The notes below the pieces were generated by a model, which saw nothing but the letters and a program-made list of their open reading frames with translations, had not been told where the DNA came from and did no database searches. 64,000 nt of DNA from Opitutia bacterium. GTDB taxonomy: Bacteria; Verrucomicrobiota; Verrucomicrobiia; Opitutales; Coraliomargaritaceae. Shown here piece by piece: positions 31,806-42,299 of the stretch. Where the stretch lies: assembly GCA_029252625.1 (NCBI GenBank), contig JAQXBA010000173.1, positions 22,149 to 86,148 of the forward strand, read 5' to 3'. Every line of letters begins with the position of its first letter. Position 1 is the first letter of the stretch. A program made the position numbers and the translations under genes.

Positions 31806-31840
31806 GATTTATAAAGAGAAGCACTGCCGTCTCTGCTGAA

Positions 31841-32842
31841 TCAATACTTCGACCAGACAGGCTTCTTCGGTGGCTCCAGACCCTGTGCCTCATAAGCGGT
31901 CTTAAAATGCATCTTCGCATAGCCCGCCAATTCGCCGGCCCCCTTCTCAGCGAAAATCTTCTTAGCCTGTTCGAGTACCTTCGCGCTGGCACCCTTCATC
32001 AAGGGTTCGCCCAGAATCGGCTGCAATTCATCCGACAGTCGCTTCATTTCGCGCACATATATCGCACGCGCAATGATCGATGCGGCCGCCACTACGGGAT
32101 CGGACTCCGCCTTGGTGCGGCTGACTAACTTGAAATCTTTACGATCGACCACATACGCATCCACTAGCGGCAGCTTGGTAAATTGATCGAGCAGCCCCCA
32201 CGGTGCCGGACGCTTATCCAGCGCTTCATTCAGCCCGCGCCCATGATACCATGCCAACAGCTTGTTCAAATTATTGCCAAATTTTTTATACAGGTGATTG
32301 TATTTCGTCATCCGCGCAAATGCGGTCGCGATCACCACGCCTTTGGTTTGGCGAATCACTTTATCCAACTTCAGGATGGTGTTGTCGGTAACCTTCTTAC
32401 TATCGCACACGCCCGCCTCGATCCAATCGCGCACCATGGACTCGTCGGCGACCACACAAGCGACCACCAATGGCCCAAACAAATCGCCTTTACCACTCTC
32501 ATCACAACCCGCGTGTAATGTGAACCACTCGGGATTATGCACATCATCATAGCCGAGACGTGCCTCGCCGGTAATTTCTGCTTCGAGCACATCACGCACA
32601 AAGTCTTCGGTGTTCTTGCCCTGCACTACTAATTTGCCGCTTTGATAACCGACTACATTCACGCCCTCGCCCTTGAATGCGAACTGCGAGTAAGCTACAT
32701 CATAATGCGCCCACTTTCCCGCAGGCGCGGAATCCAACTGTTCTCCCAGATGCTCTAGCTGCTCTTGAGTCAGCTTGAGCGTATAAATCTTTTTAACTTT
32801 TGGACCCTCGTCCTCCGTCTGCGGTGTTTTCTTTTTCGGCAT
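31841..32842 (-). CDS. rnhC: Ribonuclease HIII
   Basis: The 333-residue protein has an N-terminal TBP-like substrate-binding domain (residues 20-100, YTLKLTQEQLEHLGEQL and so on), absent from RNase HII, followed by the catalytic domain with CDESGKGDLFGPLVVA, where the DESGKGD form is diagnostic of HIII. Late acidic residues in VVDRKDF complete the active site. ATG at 32842 (MPKKKTPQTEDEG) is preferred to the longer frame from 32965. RNase HIII cleaves RNA in RNA-DNA hybrids. It converges on katG and is divergent from mutY. Confidence 0.93.
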   Translation of the reverse strand: MPKKKTPQTEDEGPKVKKIYTLKLTQEQLEHLGEQLDSAPAGKWAHYDVAYSQFAFKGEGVNVVGYQSGKLVVQGKNTEDFVRDVLEAEITGEARLGYDDVHNPEWFTLHAGCDESGKGDLFGPLVVACVVADESMVRDWIEAGVCDSKKVTDNTILKLDKVIRQTKGVVIATAFARMTKYNHLYKKFGNNLNKLLAWYHGRGLNEALDKRPAPWGLLDQFTKLPLVDAYVVDRKDFKLVSRTKAESDPVVAAASIIARAIYVREMKRLSDELQPILGEPLMKGASAKVLEQAKKIFAEKGAGELAGYAKMHFKTAYEAQGLEPPKKPVWSKY

Positions 32843-33114
32843 GGTGATATAAACACGAAACGAGACAGTAAAATCAGCCGCAAAGCAACGCTCGATCAGC
32901 ACAACGCAGCATTCAAAGTTCGACCTCAGCCGAGACTTTCTCACCTTGTACCCACAAATGGCCAAATTTGCTGTCTAGTTTGCTCTTTCACTTGCCCAAT
33001 GGGCCCCTGTTCAGCCACACTTTGCTTCACGCAGGGTTAACCTTCGGTTTACCATCTTGGCACTGTCGTGCACTTCGTTACCATTCCGACCTTTCCACTT
33101 TGATACTTACCCAG

Positions 33115-34203
33115 ATGTCTCTGCTCTCACAATCCGAAGCCTTTCAACAAGCCCTCGCAGCCTGGTATGTCACTTCCCAGAGACCTCTACCTTGGCGTAC
33201 TGCCCCCTCGCTTTACAAAACCGTGGTCTCCGAGCTGATGGCGCAGCAGACGCAGATCAAGACGATGCTGCCCTACTTTGATCGTTGGCTAAAGCGCTTT
33301 CCCGACTTTCAGGCCCTGGCCGAAGCGCCGAGCGAAGACGTGCTCAAACACTGGGAAGGACTCGGCTACTACAGCCGCGCGCGTAATTTACACAAGCTCG
33401 CCCAAGAATACGTCGCCCGCGACTCCAAGCCGACAGTCGCCAAAGAGTGGCAAGCCCTGCCTGGTATCGGCCCCTACACTTCGGCCGCAATCAGCTCGAT
33501 CGCCCATAACTTCCCAGCCGCGGTGGTCGACGGCAATGTCGTACGTATCTTGGCCAGGCTGACTAACGACGCACGCGCCTTCAAAAACAACGGCGAGGCA
33601 GTCAAAGCCTTCACTCCCGCCGCCCATGCGGTGCTCAACGTCCGTACGCCTGGCGATCACAACCAAGCCATGATGGAGCTCGGCGCCACGGTTTGCCGGA
33701 AGAACAACCCACTGTGCACCGCCTGCCCCGTTCTGCAGTTCTGCGAAGGGGCGGCCCATGGCAACACCGACGGCATCCCCAACATTCAGCGCAAAGCCAT
33801 CGTGCAAGTACAGATCAACCGGCTTTGGATCGTCCACCACGGCAAGCTCCTACTGCACCGCATTCCCAACGATGCCAAACAGCTAGCTGGCCAATACGAG
33901 CTTCCCGCCACCACTCATTTGCCGACCGAGCTCAAACTCGGCAAAGCACTTGTCACCAAAACCCGTGGCATCACCAACCAACGCATCACAGAAACCATCT
34001 ATCCGCTAAAATCTCCACCCTCTGGCCTCAGCCATCCAGCCTCAGCAAGCCCAAGTTCCGGTAAACTTAAGCCTCAGCAATTTCAAGTCTCAGACCTTCC
34101 CACACAAGCCTCACTCACCTGGATTGCCCTCGACCAGCTGGACAGCATCACTCTCTCAGGCCCCCATCGGCGATGGTCAAAAGAACTGCTCAAGCAGACC
34201 TAG
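33115..34203 (+). CDS. mutY: A/G-specific adenine DNA glycosylase
   Basis: MutY removes adenine paired with 8-oxoguanine. The 362-residue protein has the catalytic glutamate in VSELMAQQTQ, the helix-hairpin-helix LPGIGPYTSAA, the aspartate in VVDGNVVR and the 4Fe-4S cysteines in the canonical C-x6-C-x2-C-x5-C spacing (CRKNNPLCTACPVLQFC). The C-terminal NUDIX-like recognition domain is interrupted by a Ser/Pro-rich, low-complexity stretch (about 34012-34108). ATG at 33115 is preferred to 32968, since the earlier part has no conserved sequence. Confidence 0.95.
   Translation: MSLLSQSEAFQQALAAWYVTSQRPLPWRTAPSLYKTVVSELMAQQTQIKTMLPYFDRWLKRFPDFQALAEAPSEDVLKHWEGLGYYSRARNLHKLAQEYVARDSKPTVAKEWQALPGIGPYTSAAISSIAHNFPAAVVDGNVVRILARLTNDARAFKNNGEAVKAFTPAAHAVLNVRTPGDHNQAMMELGATVCRKNNPLCTACPVLQFCEGAAHGNTDGIPNIQRKAIVQVQINRLWIVHHGKLLLHRIPNDAKQLAGQYELPATTHLPTELKLGKALVTKTRGITNQRITETIYPLKSPPSGLSHPASASPSSGKLKPQQFQVSDLPTQASLTWIALDQLDSITLSGPHRRWSKELLKQT
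34018..34107 (+). repeat. Low-complexity insertion in the mutY C-terminal domain
   Basis: CCTCAG, TTAAGCCTCAG and TTTCAAGTCTCAG words encode a Ser/Pro/Gln-rich loop. The words match those in the permease insertion at 20509-20669, so the two may belong to one dispersed repeat family. Confidence 0.5.
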
Positions 34204-34291
34204 TAGAGCCCCGTCAATATCATCCTAGCGCTGAGCCCCGCAGCTGTGAATAGAAAAGTAGAGCTTAGCGATAGCAATTTATCTCGCGCAG

Positions 34292-36895
34292 ATGCATAAA
34301 GCCGCTGAGATAAACATTTCGATTTTTCATTCTACCACCAGCCACTCTTTTTACGTGCCAAAACTGATACCACAGCGCCTCGGCGTCGATCGCGACTTGT
34401 CGCACGCCACGATTTATAAACCTGAACTACTTGCTCCTGCAGGGGATTGGGAGTGCGCGCGGGCTGCAGTCGAAAATGGCGCGGATGCTATTTTCTTTGG
34501 ATTGGACCGCTTCAATGCCCGTATGCGTGGCAAAAATTTCACTGCAGCAGACCTGCCCGATCTCATGGCTTACCTGCATGAGCGTGGCGTACGCGGCTAC
34601 GTCACGTTCAACACACTGGTCTTTTCCGACGAGCTCGAAGACGCCGAGAGTTTTCTACGCTCAATCATCAGCGCAGGTGTCGATGCCGCGATCGTGCAAG
34701 ACGTTGGCATTTGCCAACTGATTCGCAAAATCTCGCCTGACTTCCCAATCCATGCTTCCACTCAAATGAGTGTGACCAGCGAGGCCGGCGTTCACTTTGC
34801 CAAAGAGCTTGGTGCCAGTGTCGTCGTGCTGGCGCGTGAATGTTCACTCAATGAGATCAACGCGATCAAAGAAAAGACCCTCAAAAAGGGCCTCGACATG
34901 CCACTCGAGATCTTTGTCCACGGCGCACTCTGCGTGGCGTATTCTGGCCAATGCCTGACGAGTGAAGCACTCGGCGGACGCTCAGCCAATCGCGGCGAGT
35001 GCGCACAAGCCTGCCGCATGCCCTATGACTTGTTCAGTGGCGGCGAAGCAATCGACCTCGGCAATCAACGCTACTTACTCAGCCCGCAGGATCTCGCGGG
35101 ACTCGATGCGATGGACGGCATTATCGATGCTGGGGTCGCCAGCCTTAAAATTGAAGGCCGCCTCAAAGCCCCTGAATATATCGCCGCTACGACCAGCGTC
35201 TATCGCAAGGCACTGGATGCGGCGTGGAATAAACGCTACCCCGATCAAGCGACTCCGCTCGCGCCGTTCAGCGAGCAAGAGGGACGCTACGCCTTGGAAA
35301 TGACTTTTTCCCGCGGCCTGAGCACTGGTTGGCTTGAAGGCATCAATAATCAAAAATTGGTGCATGCACGTTTTGGCAAAAAGCGCGGCCTGCGCCTCGG
35401 CGTGGTTGAGCGTATTGAGCGCGATGGTATTTGGCTCGCACTCGATTATGAAGTCAAAGCTGGTGACGGGGTCGTGTTAGATCGTGGCCGCCCTGACGAA
35501 CGCGAAGAAGGCGGACGGATTACATCGGTGGATACCGAAAAGAACCGCAGTTTTATCCGTTTCCTTAGAGACTCGATCGATTGGCAGCGTGTGACAGCGG
35601 GCGACACCGTTTACAAGACCTCCGACCCCGCGCTCGACAAAGCACTACGTCAGAGCTACGAAGTCGAACAGCCGAACTACAAGCGGCCAATCACCGCAAC
35701 GGTCTCTGGGAAAATTGGCCAGCCACTCGTGCTCTCACTGCAAGATGAAGAAGGCCGCGTTGTGCAAACCGAATCCGAGCAATCCCTCGAAGCCGCACAA
35801 AACAAAGCAGCCGACACCGAGACGCTCACCAAAAAGATCGGTCGACTCGGCAGCACAGGATTTCATCTCGAATCCCTGGACAATCAACTCGGCGACGGCT
35901 GCATGGTGCCGGCCTCAATGCTCAATCAATTGCGACGCGATGCTGTCGATCAACTTATAGCGCTACGCGCACAGCCACTACGTTGGGAGCTAAATCCAGT
36001 CCCACAAGTGAACCAGTGGCCAGTCGAAACGAACGCCTCCGCCACACCTTACTTAATTCCCTACGTGCGCAACTGGGAACAGTTCGACGTCGCGCTCACA
36101 CTACCCTACACCGAAATTTACATCGAGCTTGAAGATCCGCGCAAATATGTCGAAGCCGTGCAACGTGCCCGAGAATCCGAGCAACAAGATGGACGTAAAC
36201 GCGAGATTTGGGTGGCGCCGCCACGTATGTTCAAAACCGGCGAGGACTTCATTACCAAACAATTACTCAAATGCGGTGCAGACGGATTTCTAGCCCGCAA
36301 TCACGAACACCTCACCGCGCTTTCGCAGCATCGTATGCGCGGCGATTTCTCACTCAACGTCGCGAATCATCTTAGCGCAAATTACTTAATAGAGCATTGG
36401 AAGCTGGAGCGGCTGACCGCGTCTTACGACCTCAATACCACCCAGCTCGACGCCTTATTGAGCAACTCCCAGCCTGGCTGGTTTGAGATTACACTGCACC
36501 AGCACATGCCAATGTTTCACATGGAGCACTGCGTGTTCTGCGCCTTCCTCTCAGAAGGTAAGGACTTTCGCGACTGCGGCCGCCCCTGCGATACCCAACA
36601 GGTGCAACTCAAAGACCGCGTCGGCGCACTGCACCCCTTAAAAGCCGACGCTGGCTGTCGTAATACTTTGTTTAACTCGAAAGCGCAGACTGGCGCAGAC
36701 TTTGCCCTCAATATGGCGAAGAACGGCGCAGCCGCATTCCGGATCGAATTCCTAAACGAAAGTGGCGACGAAGTGAGCCGGACGATGGAGCACTACGACG
36801 CGCTGCTGCGCCGAGAAATGGATGCCGAAACGCTCTGGAAAGAACTCAAACTAATCAACCAACTAGGCGTCACGCGCGGTACACTGACTCGATAG
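34292..36895 (+). CDS. U32-family peptidase / RlhA-type protein
   Basis: An 867-residue cytoplasmic protein. The first half is a U32 domain beginning ELLAPAGDWECARAAVENGADAIFFG and carrying four cysteines around residues 207-236 (LCVAYSGQC, RGECAQAC), a likely 4Fe-4S site shared with the tRNA/rRNA hydroxylation enzymes TrhP and RlhA. A middle DUF3656-like collagenase domain follows, and further cysteines (HCVFCAFLSEG, CGRPC) lie near the end. RlhA-type members hydroxylate 23S rRNA C2501; whether this one acts on rRNA or tRNA is not visible. The start at 34292 is the first ATG; a later TTG is possible. Confidence 0.9.
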   Translation: MHKAAEINISIFHSTTSHSFYVPKLIPQRLGVDRDLSHATIYKPELLAPAGDWECARAAVENGADAIFFGLDRFNARMRGKNFTAADLPDLMAYLHERGVRGYVTFNTLVFSDELEDAESFLRSIISAGVDAAIVQDVGICQLIRKISPDFPIHASTQMSVTSEAGVHFAKELGASVVVLARECSLNEINAIKEKTLKKGLDMPLEIFVHGALCVAYSGQCLTSEALGGRSANRGECAQACRMPYDLFSGGEAIDLGNQRYLLSPQDLAGLDAMDGIIDAGVASLKIEGRLKAPEYIAATTSVYRKALDAAWNKRYPDQATPLAPFSEQEGRYALEMTFSRGLSTGWLEGINNQKLVHARFGKKRGLRLGVVERIERDGIWLALDYEVKAGDGVVLDRGRPDEREEGGRITSVDTEKNRSFIRFLRDSIDWQRVTAGDTVYKTSDPALDKALRQSYEVEQPNYKRPITATVSGKIGQPLVLSLQDEEGRVVQTESEQSLEAAQNKAADTETLTKKIGRLGSTGFHLESLDNQLGDGCMVPASMLNQLRRDAVDQLIALRAQPLRWELNPVPQVNQWPVETNASATPYLIPYVRNWEQFDVALTLPYTEIYIELEDPRKYVEAVQRARESEQQDGRKREIWVAPPRMFKTGEDFITKQLLKCGADGFLARNHEHLTALSQHRMRGDFSLNVANHLSANYLIEHWKLERLTASYDLNTTQLDALLSNSQPGWFEITLHQHMPMFHMEHCVFCAFLSEGKDFRDCGRPCDTQQVQLKDRVGALHPLKADAGCRNTLFNSKAQTGADFALNMAKNGAAAFRIEFLNESGDEVSRTMEHYDALLRREMDAETLWKELKLINQLGVTRGTLTR

Positions 36896-36929
36896 CCTAT
36901 ACACGCACTAGCATGTCGTCGACGAATCT

Positions 36930-37289
36930 CTAGCAGCTGAATGCCAATGCCCAATCTGCTTCCTTGAAACCGACCAGTCCGAAGCCGTCCGCCAATACAA
37001 AAGGACGCTTAACCAGATTACCACGACTCGCGAGTAACTTCAGCGCATCGTCGGTCGCCATGCTCGGTAATTTGTCTTTCATCTTTAGCGCTCGATAATC
37101 GCCACCGGCAGTGTTGAACAACTTACGCAACTCGTCAGCTTGGTAAGCGAGCATTTGCCCTAGCTCTGCAACACTCGGCGGAGTGTCTCGAATCGCAATT
37201 TGCTCAAAGGCAATTCCCTGCTGGCTCAGCCATTTAGTGGCTTTTTTACAGCTGTCGCAGTTTTTATAGGTGTACACTTTCATAGCCAT
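36930..37289 (-). CDS. ArsC/Spx-family thioredoxin-fold protein (YffB-like)
   Basis: The 119-residue protein opens with a thioredoxin-like strand and a CxxC motif (NCDSC, C11 and C14), followed by the ArsC-family IAIRDTPPS and a late RPFVLAD. It matches the small YffB/Spx-like group, related to arsenate reductase but usually of unknown role, rather than a true arsenate reductase. ATG at 37289 or 37283 may be used. It is a lone gene on the minus strand, 34 bases after the U32 gene. Confidence 0.85.
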   Translation of the reverse strand: MAMKVYTYKNCDSCKKATKWLSQQGIAFEQIAIRDTPPSVAELGQMLAYQADELRKLFNTAGGDYRALKMKDKLPSMATDDALKLLASRGNLVKRPFVLADGFGLVGFKEADWALAFSC

Positions 37290-37350
37290 GTAAACTGAAG
37301 TCAGATACCCGACCAGTGCAAGCCTCGGTAGCGCAGATTTGAGTCACACT

Positions 37351-37369
37351 CGCGACCACAGTGGTCGCG
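37351..37369. repeat. Palindrome in the space after hisS
   Basis: CGCGACCAC and its exact complement GTGGTCGCG are separated by one base. It could fold as a 7-bp stem with a five-base loop, but no T-run follows on either strand, so a classic terminator is unlikely. It may be a REP-like element or a protein-binding site. Confidence 0.5.
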
Positions 37370-37496
37370 GCTTGAAGTTCGAGAACGGAATCTTCGCAAT
37401 TTGTAATGCCCCAGCGACTTTCTTAACGGCTCAACTTAGGTAATCTATTAAGCGCAGTGTTTGTCCTCAGAGCGAAAGTTAGCATCCGATGGAGTG

Positions 37497-38843
37497 CTAA
37501 GACTCAGTCGCACAAAGCCCCGAAGCCATCAACTCAGGGACGATGTCCGCCAATCCTTGGCGTGGATACTCTTGTTCAGCTCCAGTTGCGAAATCACGAA
37601 TCTTGACCACGCCTTTTTCGATTTCGTCCGTGCCATAGATCAGCGCAAAACGGGCACCCTTCTGGTTAGCATCTTTAAACTGCTTGCCGAAGCCTTGATC
37701 TTTCAACGGATAATCGACGCGATAGCCCCTCGAGCGCAGTAAGGCCGCATCGGCCAAGGCCGCATCGCGTGCCTCCGCACCACCGATAATGGCAATAAAG
37801 TCGGGACTCTCTACATACTTTGCCAACAGCTTCTTCGATTCAAGAAGATCCGCCAAAGTCACATCGCCCATCGCAAAACCAACCGCAGGCATTTCCGGGC
37901 CGCCTAATTTTTTGACCAATGCATCGTAACGCCCACCACCAGCAAGAGCGCGGCCTGCACCACTGGACTCAAATGCCTCAAAGACAAAACCAGTGTAATA
38001 CGCCAGACCACGGACGATACCTAGATCAATTTGGATAAAGTCGCCAGCACCGGAACTCTGCAGACCACTCAGTAAGGCCTGCCAATCCGCCAAGCGTTGC
38101 TGCGCCTGCTCAGCCAAGTCGCCCTTCAGCGGTAAATTAAGAATATACGCCGAGAGACTGTCAAAGTCACGAATCGCTATCACCTCTTCCACACGAGTTA
38201 GAAAGGCCTCAGCCTCCCCACCCAGTACTTCAGTCAGCTGCGCGACTGCTTTAGCTCGATCGGTGCGCTCTAGCTTATCAATGATAGCTAGAACCGCCGC
38301 GCTCTCCTTTTCGTCGAGTCCTTCGGCTTGCAAGATCAACCACCACAGGTCACGATCACTCAGGCGCACTTTAAAGTCCTTCGAATCGAGCCCAAAGGAG
38401 CGTAATGCCTGAACCAGCAGTGCAATCAGCTCAGCATCGGCAGCGGGGCCCGCTTCACCGAAAATATCAACATTAAATTGATAGAATGCCCGCAAGCGCC
38501 CCTTCTGAGGTTTCTCGTAGCGATAGTGCTCACCAATATTAAACCACTTAATCGGCCGTTTCAGGCTATTAGCCTTGGCACCAATCAAACGCGCCAACGA
38601 CGGTGTCATTTCTGGACGCAAGGCAACTGCACGGCCTCCACGATCTTCAAATTTAAACAACTGCCCAACAATCTCCTCACCCGATTTCTCGATATACAGT
38701 TCCAGAGGCTCTAGCACAGGCGCATCATACTCCTGAAAATTAAACGCACGCGCGACCTGTCGCCACTGGCCGAAAATATGATTCCGGCGCGCACACGCAT
38801 CTGGGTAGAACTCCCGAAAACCGGGTAATGACTGAAACTGCAT
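37497..38843 (-). CDS. hisS: Histidyl-tRNA synthetase
   Basis: A class II synthetase of 448 residues that charges tRNA-His. Motif 2 (FNIGEHYRYEKPQKGRLRAFYQFN), the HisA motif GIVRGLAYYTGFVFEAF and HisB-like LAGGGRYDALVKKLGG are all present, and the C-terminal anticodon-binding domain begins about residue 345. The length is normal. An HU/IHF-type gene lies 45 bases upstream on the same strand and may be cotranscribed. Confidence 0.97.
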   Translation of the reverse strand: MQFQSLPGFREFYPDACARRNHIFGQWRQVARAFNFQEYDAPVLEPLELYIEKSGEEIVGQLFKFEDRGGRAVALRPEMTPSLARLIGAKANSLKRPIKWFNIGEHYRYEKPQKGRLRAFYQFNVDIFGEAGPAADAELIALLVQALRSFGLDSKDFKVRLSDRDLWWLILQAEGLDEKESAAVLAIIDKLERTDRAKAVAQLTEVLGGEAEAFLTRVEEVIAIRDFDSLSAYILNLPLKGDLAEQAQQRLADWQALLSGLQSSGAGDFIQIDLGIVRGLAYYTGFVFEAFESSGAGRALAGGGRYDALVKKLGGPEMPAVGFAMGDVTLADLLESKKLLAKYVESPDFIAIIGGAEARDAALADAALLRSRGYRVDYPLKDQGFGKQFKDANQKGARFALIYGTDEIEKGVVKIRDFATGAEQEYPRQGLADIVPELMASGLCATES

Positions 38844-38888
38844 AGCAGAAGCCCTCGAACTGTGAATGTACGGACGAACAGCGACCGT

Positions 38889-39197
38889 CTAAAGCGAATC
38901 GACGTCTAAATCCTTGAGTTTTGCCTTCAATTCTTTGCCAGCTTTGAACTTAATCACCGCGCGCGTAGGAATGACGACGTCTGTTTCAGGCTTATTCGGG
39001 TTGCGACCAATGCGCGATTTACGCACTTGCACTTCGAAGACACCAAAATTGCGGAGCTCTACGTTACGTCCTTCACTGAGGGCGGTGGCGATCGCATCGA
39101 GGGTTAATTGCACTGACTCACGCACTTCTTTTTGTGCAAAGTCAGTTTTCTCGTAGATATCTAAGACGATATCGCGTTTGGTAAGATTATTGGACAT
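38889..39197 (-). CDS. HU/IHF-family DNA-binding protein
   Basis: The 102-residue protein has the family fold: helical start TKRDIVLDIYEKT, then VELRNFGVFEVQVRKSRIGRNP with the GRNP turn of the DNA-intercalating arm, then VIPTRAVIKFKAGKEL. The RIGRNPNKP arm is closer to IHF and HU-beta than to plain HU. It bends and packages DNA. It is divergent from a ClpX-like gene and upstream of hisS. Confidence 0.95.
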   Translation of the reverse strand: MSNNLTKRDIVLDIYEKTDFAQKEVRESVQLTLDAIATALSEGRNVELRNFGVFEVQVRKSRIGRNPNKPETDVVIPTRAVIKFKAGKELKAKLKDLDVDSL

Positions 39198-39291
39198 GCT
39201 ATAAATGCTTTGAAGACTTGATGATACGAAAAACGAAAGTTATTGTTATTTCGATACTTCTGATCGTAAATAAGCTGTCAAACTTGAAAAC

Positions 39292-40899
39292 ATGAGCGAT
39301 AAAGAACCACCCAACCCTTTTGAAGAAATCCAACGTCAACTTCACGAGTTATTTAAAGATTCGAATGTCAATGTATCAACTCATTCCTTCAATGAGTCTG
39401 ATATTTCAGACAACGAAGACGACCCCCACAATGGGGTCAAATCCAGTCTGAATGCGGAATCCAGCGCGAAAGACCCGCTTGAAAAAATTCGCCATTTTCA
39501 GCTCAAACCGAAAGAAGTCAGAGACTATTTGAACCGTTTTGTCATCCGTCAAGACGACGCAAAAAAAGTACTTTCGGTCGCTATTTGCGATCACTATAAC
39601 CACGTTCGCCAGAATTTATCTGGAAAAAAAACCATCGCAAAAGAGTACAGTAAGCAAAATATCTTACTACTCGGACCGACTGGAGTGGGTAAAACCTACC
39701 TAATTAAGAACATCGCACGACTTATCGGCGTCCCGTTTGTGAAGGCAGATGCCACCAAATTCTCGGAAACTGGCTACGTCGGCTCAGATGTCGAAGACCT
39801 AGTGCGCGATTTAGTTAAAGCTGCAGATGGCAATATCGAATTGGCCGAGCACGGCATCATTTTCGTCGATGAAATCGATAAAATCGCCAGTGAGGTAGGT
39901 GCTGGAGGCCGCGATGTTTCCGGGCGTGGCGTACAAATTAACTTGCTCAAATTGATGGAGGAGACTGAGGTCAACTTGTTTAGCCCGACCGATATGATGG
40001 CGCAGATGCAAGCAGCGATGGAGATCCAGCGTGGCAAAGTACCACAGCGAAAGTCAATCAACACCGGCAATATCCTCTTCATCGTCAGCGGTGCATTCGA
40101 CAAGCTTTCCGAATCCATCAAAAAGCGACTCAACAAAAGCCAAATGGGCTTTGGTGCGGCTCAACAGGATAGTGATGAAGACCTCTCCAGCTATCTGCGC
40201 TATGCCGAAACAACCGACTTCACTAAATATGGATTTGAACCTGAGTTTATTGGCCGCGTGCCGGTTCGCGTAGCCTGCCGCGCCCTCTGTTCGGAAGACT
40301 TGGCACATATTTTGACTACTTCGGAAGGCAGTATTCTCAATCAATATTACGATGATTTTCGTGGCTATGGGATCACTTTCAGCATTTCCTCGCAAGCGAT
40401 TCTCGCGATTGCCGAAAAGGCCAGCCTCGAGGGCACTGGAGCCCGCGGACTTATGACAGTGCTGGAGCGACTATTTCGAGATTTCAAATTTGAACTGCCA
40501 TCCAGTGCAATTAAGAGCTTCGATGTGACCGCTGACATGCTCGAAGATCCGCTACCGACTCTAGCTGCACTCAAAGAGCAGGGCGCACACCTGCAACAGG
40601 ATGTCTGGCGAGCCGACATCAAACGCTTTGCAGCTGGATTTGAGAAGATTCATGGCTTCACCCTAGAATTTAAACCACTGGCCGAAGAGGCACTTATTGA
40701 CGCAGCACAAAAAAGCACCCGCAGTATACAGTCACTTTGCGAAGAAAAGTTTCATGATTTCGAGCACGGTCTAACTATTATCCATCGAAATAGCGGCCAA
40801 ACAGTTTTCAGGCTTGGCAAACTGGCGATACAAGACCCCGATCAGGAACTCTCAAAATGGGTGGTGCGCAGCATCGAAAGTTTAAAGAAGGATTCCTAA
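39292..40899 (+). CDS. ClpX-like AAA+ ATPase without zinc-binding domain
   Basis: A 535-residue AAA+ unfoldase related to ClpX. Walker A is GPTGVGKT (128-135), Walker B FVDEID (191-196), the substrate pore loop is GYVG (161-164) and sensor 2 is GARGL near 382. An MGFGA loop at 285-289 matches the position of ClpX's IGF loop, which docks on ClpP. The ClpX zinc-binding domain is missing; residues 1-60 are acidic and low in complexity instead, and about 120 residues extend beyond the usual ClpX end. No clpP is in the window. It could unfold proteins for ClpP or act alone. It is divergent from the HU/IHF gene. Confidence 0.88.
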   Translation: MSDKEPPNPFEEIQRQLHELFKDSNVNVSTHSFNESDISDNEDDPHNGVKSSLNAESSAKDPLEKIRHFQLKPKEVRDYLNRFVIRQDDAKKVLSVAICDHYNHVRQNLSGKKTIAKEYSKQNILLLGPTGVGKTYLIKNIARLIGVPFVKADATKFSETGYVGSDVEDLVRDLVKAADGNIELAEHGIIFVDEIDKIASEVGAGGRDVSGRGVQINLLKLMEETEVNLFSPTDMMAQMQAAMEIQRGKVPQRKSINTGNILFIVSGAFDKLSESIKKRLNKSQMGFGAAQQDSDEDLSSYLRYAETTDFTKYGFEPEFIGRVPVRVACRALCSEDLAHILTTSEGSILNQYYDDFRGYGITFSISSQAILAIAEKASLEGTGARGLMTVLERLFRDFKFELPSSAIKSFDVTADMLEDPLPTLAALKEQGAHLQQDVWRADIKRFAAGFEKIHGFTLEFKPLAEEALIDAAQKSTRSIQSLCEEKFHDFEHGLTIIHRNSGQTVFRLGKLAIQDPDQELSKWVVRSIESLKKDS

Positions 40900-41013
40900 A
40901 GACTTATGACAGCTGGTAGCGGAATGAATCCTGCACGCGCCTTAGCCGCACCCACTCCGATCACTTCACTGGCAACTCTTACCAATTTATCATCTTCGCG
41001 CCTTTCGCGCTCA

Positions 41014-41034
41014 TTTCTAATTTCTAATTTCTAA
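41014..41034 (+). repeat. Three perfect TTTCTAA heptamers before ubiE
   Basis: Three perfect tandem copies end four bases before the ubiE ATG (41039), in the place where a Shine-Dalgarno sequence would be. No AGGAG-like site is present. Copy number could vary by slippage, which might alter translation; this is inference. Confidence 0.8.
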
Positions 41035-41038
41035 TTTT

Positions 41039-41737
<699 letters not shown>

Positions 41738-41744
41738 GCACAGC

Positions 41745-41806
41745 AGCGAGGGTGAATCGCCTAGCATTTCCTAGGCTTACATTGAGGTTGGTGAGTTGCC
41801 CTCGCT
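41745..41806 (+). other. Large hairpin between ubiE and the convergent gene
   Basis: AGCGAGGG (41745-41752) pairs with CCCTCGCT (41799-41806) around an inner CCTAG/CTAGG hairpin (41760-41775). It lies between two convergent genes and could be a bidirectional end-of-transcript structure. No clear T-run is present. Confidence 0.55.
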
Positions 41807-41846
41807 CTTGCAATCAGTCTGTGCCGCAGCACTGCATGTCAATTAA

Positions 41847-42299
41847 CTAGTAGCCCTTTTGGCGCAGCACATCCTGTAATTGATCCTGGAAATTCTGTAG
41901 ATCTTCAGGATTCGGGCGGTAATCGGCATCATCCCCTGGAATTAATCCCAGCTGACCAGTGCTAGATAGCTGCCAGCCGAGCTTAACGCCGTCGCTAAAG
42001 ACGACTGAACCATTCACCAATGCTCCAGGGCGTGGGATCGCATCCACATCCACGGTCACGCCAGCTGGCTGGGCCTCTGCGAGTTCAGACGCTTCAGCGG
42101 CCTGCGCCTCGGCATCTTTACTGTCTTCAGGCTCAGGCTCGGTAAAAACAATGTTCAAATCATCGACAAGGAAGCGCACGTCCATGTAGGTCAGTGAGAT
42201 GGAGAACTCCTCGCGCAGCAAACCCTGCACCTCGGCAAGTGACTTGCCATCGGCAATCCATGTGGAAACGGTTGTTTTTTGAGAATCAGTGAGAGACAT
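41847..42299 (-). CDS. Small protein of unknown function
   Basis: A 150-residue acidic protein that I do not recognise. Residues 1-50 look like a helix-turn-helix fold ([25 protein letters not shown]), the middle is an Ala/Glu-rich linker (about 55-85), and the C-terminal part has a small beta domain ([26 protein letters not shown]). It follows dnaA by 108 bases on the same strand. It is a probable real gene with a normal codon use. Confidence 0.75.
   Translation of the reverse strand: MSLTDSQKTTVSTWIADGKSLAEVQGLLREEFSISLTYMDVRFLVDDLNIVFTEPEPEDSKDAEAQAAEASELAEAQPAGVTVDVDAIPRPGALVNGSVVFSDGVKLGWQLSSTGQLGLIPGDDADYRPNPEDLQNFQDQLQDVLRQKGY

Noticed and set aside
34018..34107. CRISPR or tandem array in mutY
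   Set aside because: The words are short and degenerate and encode an in-frame loop, with no regular spacers.
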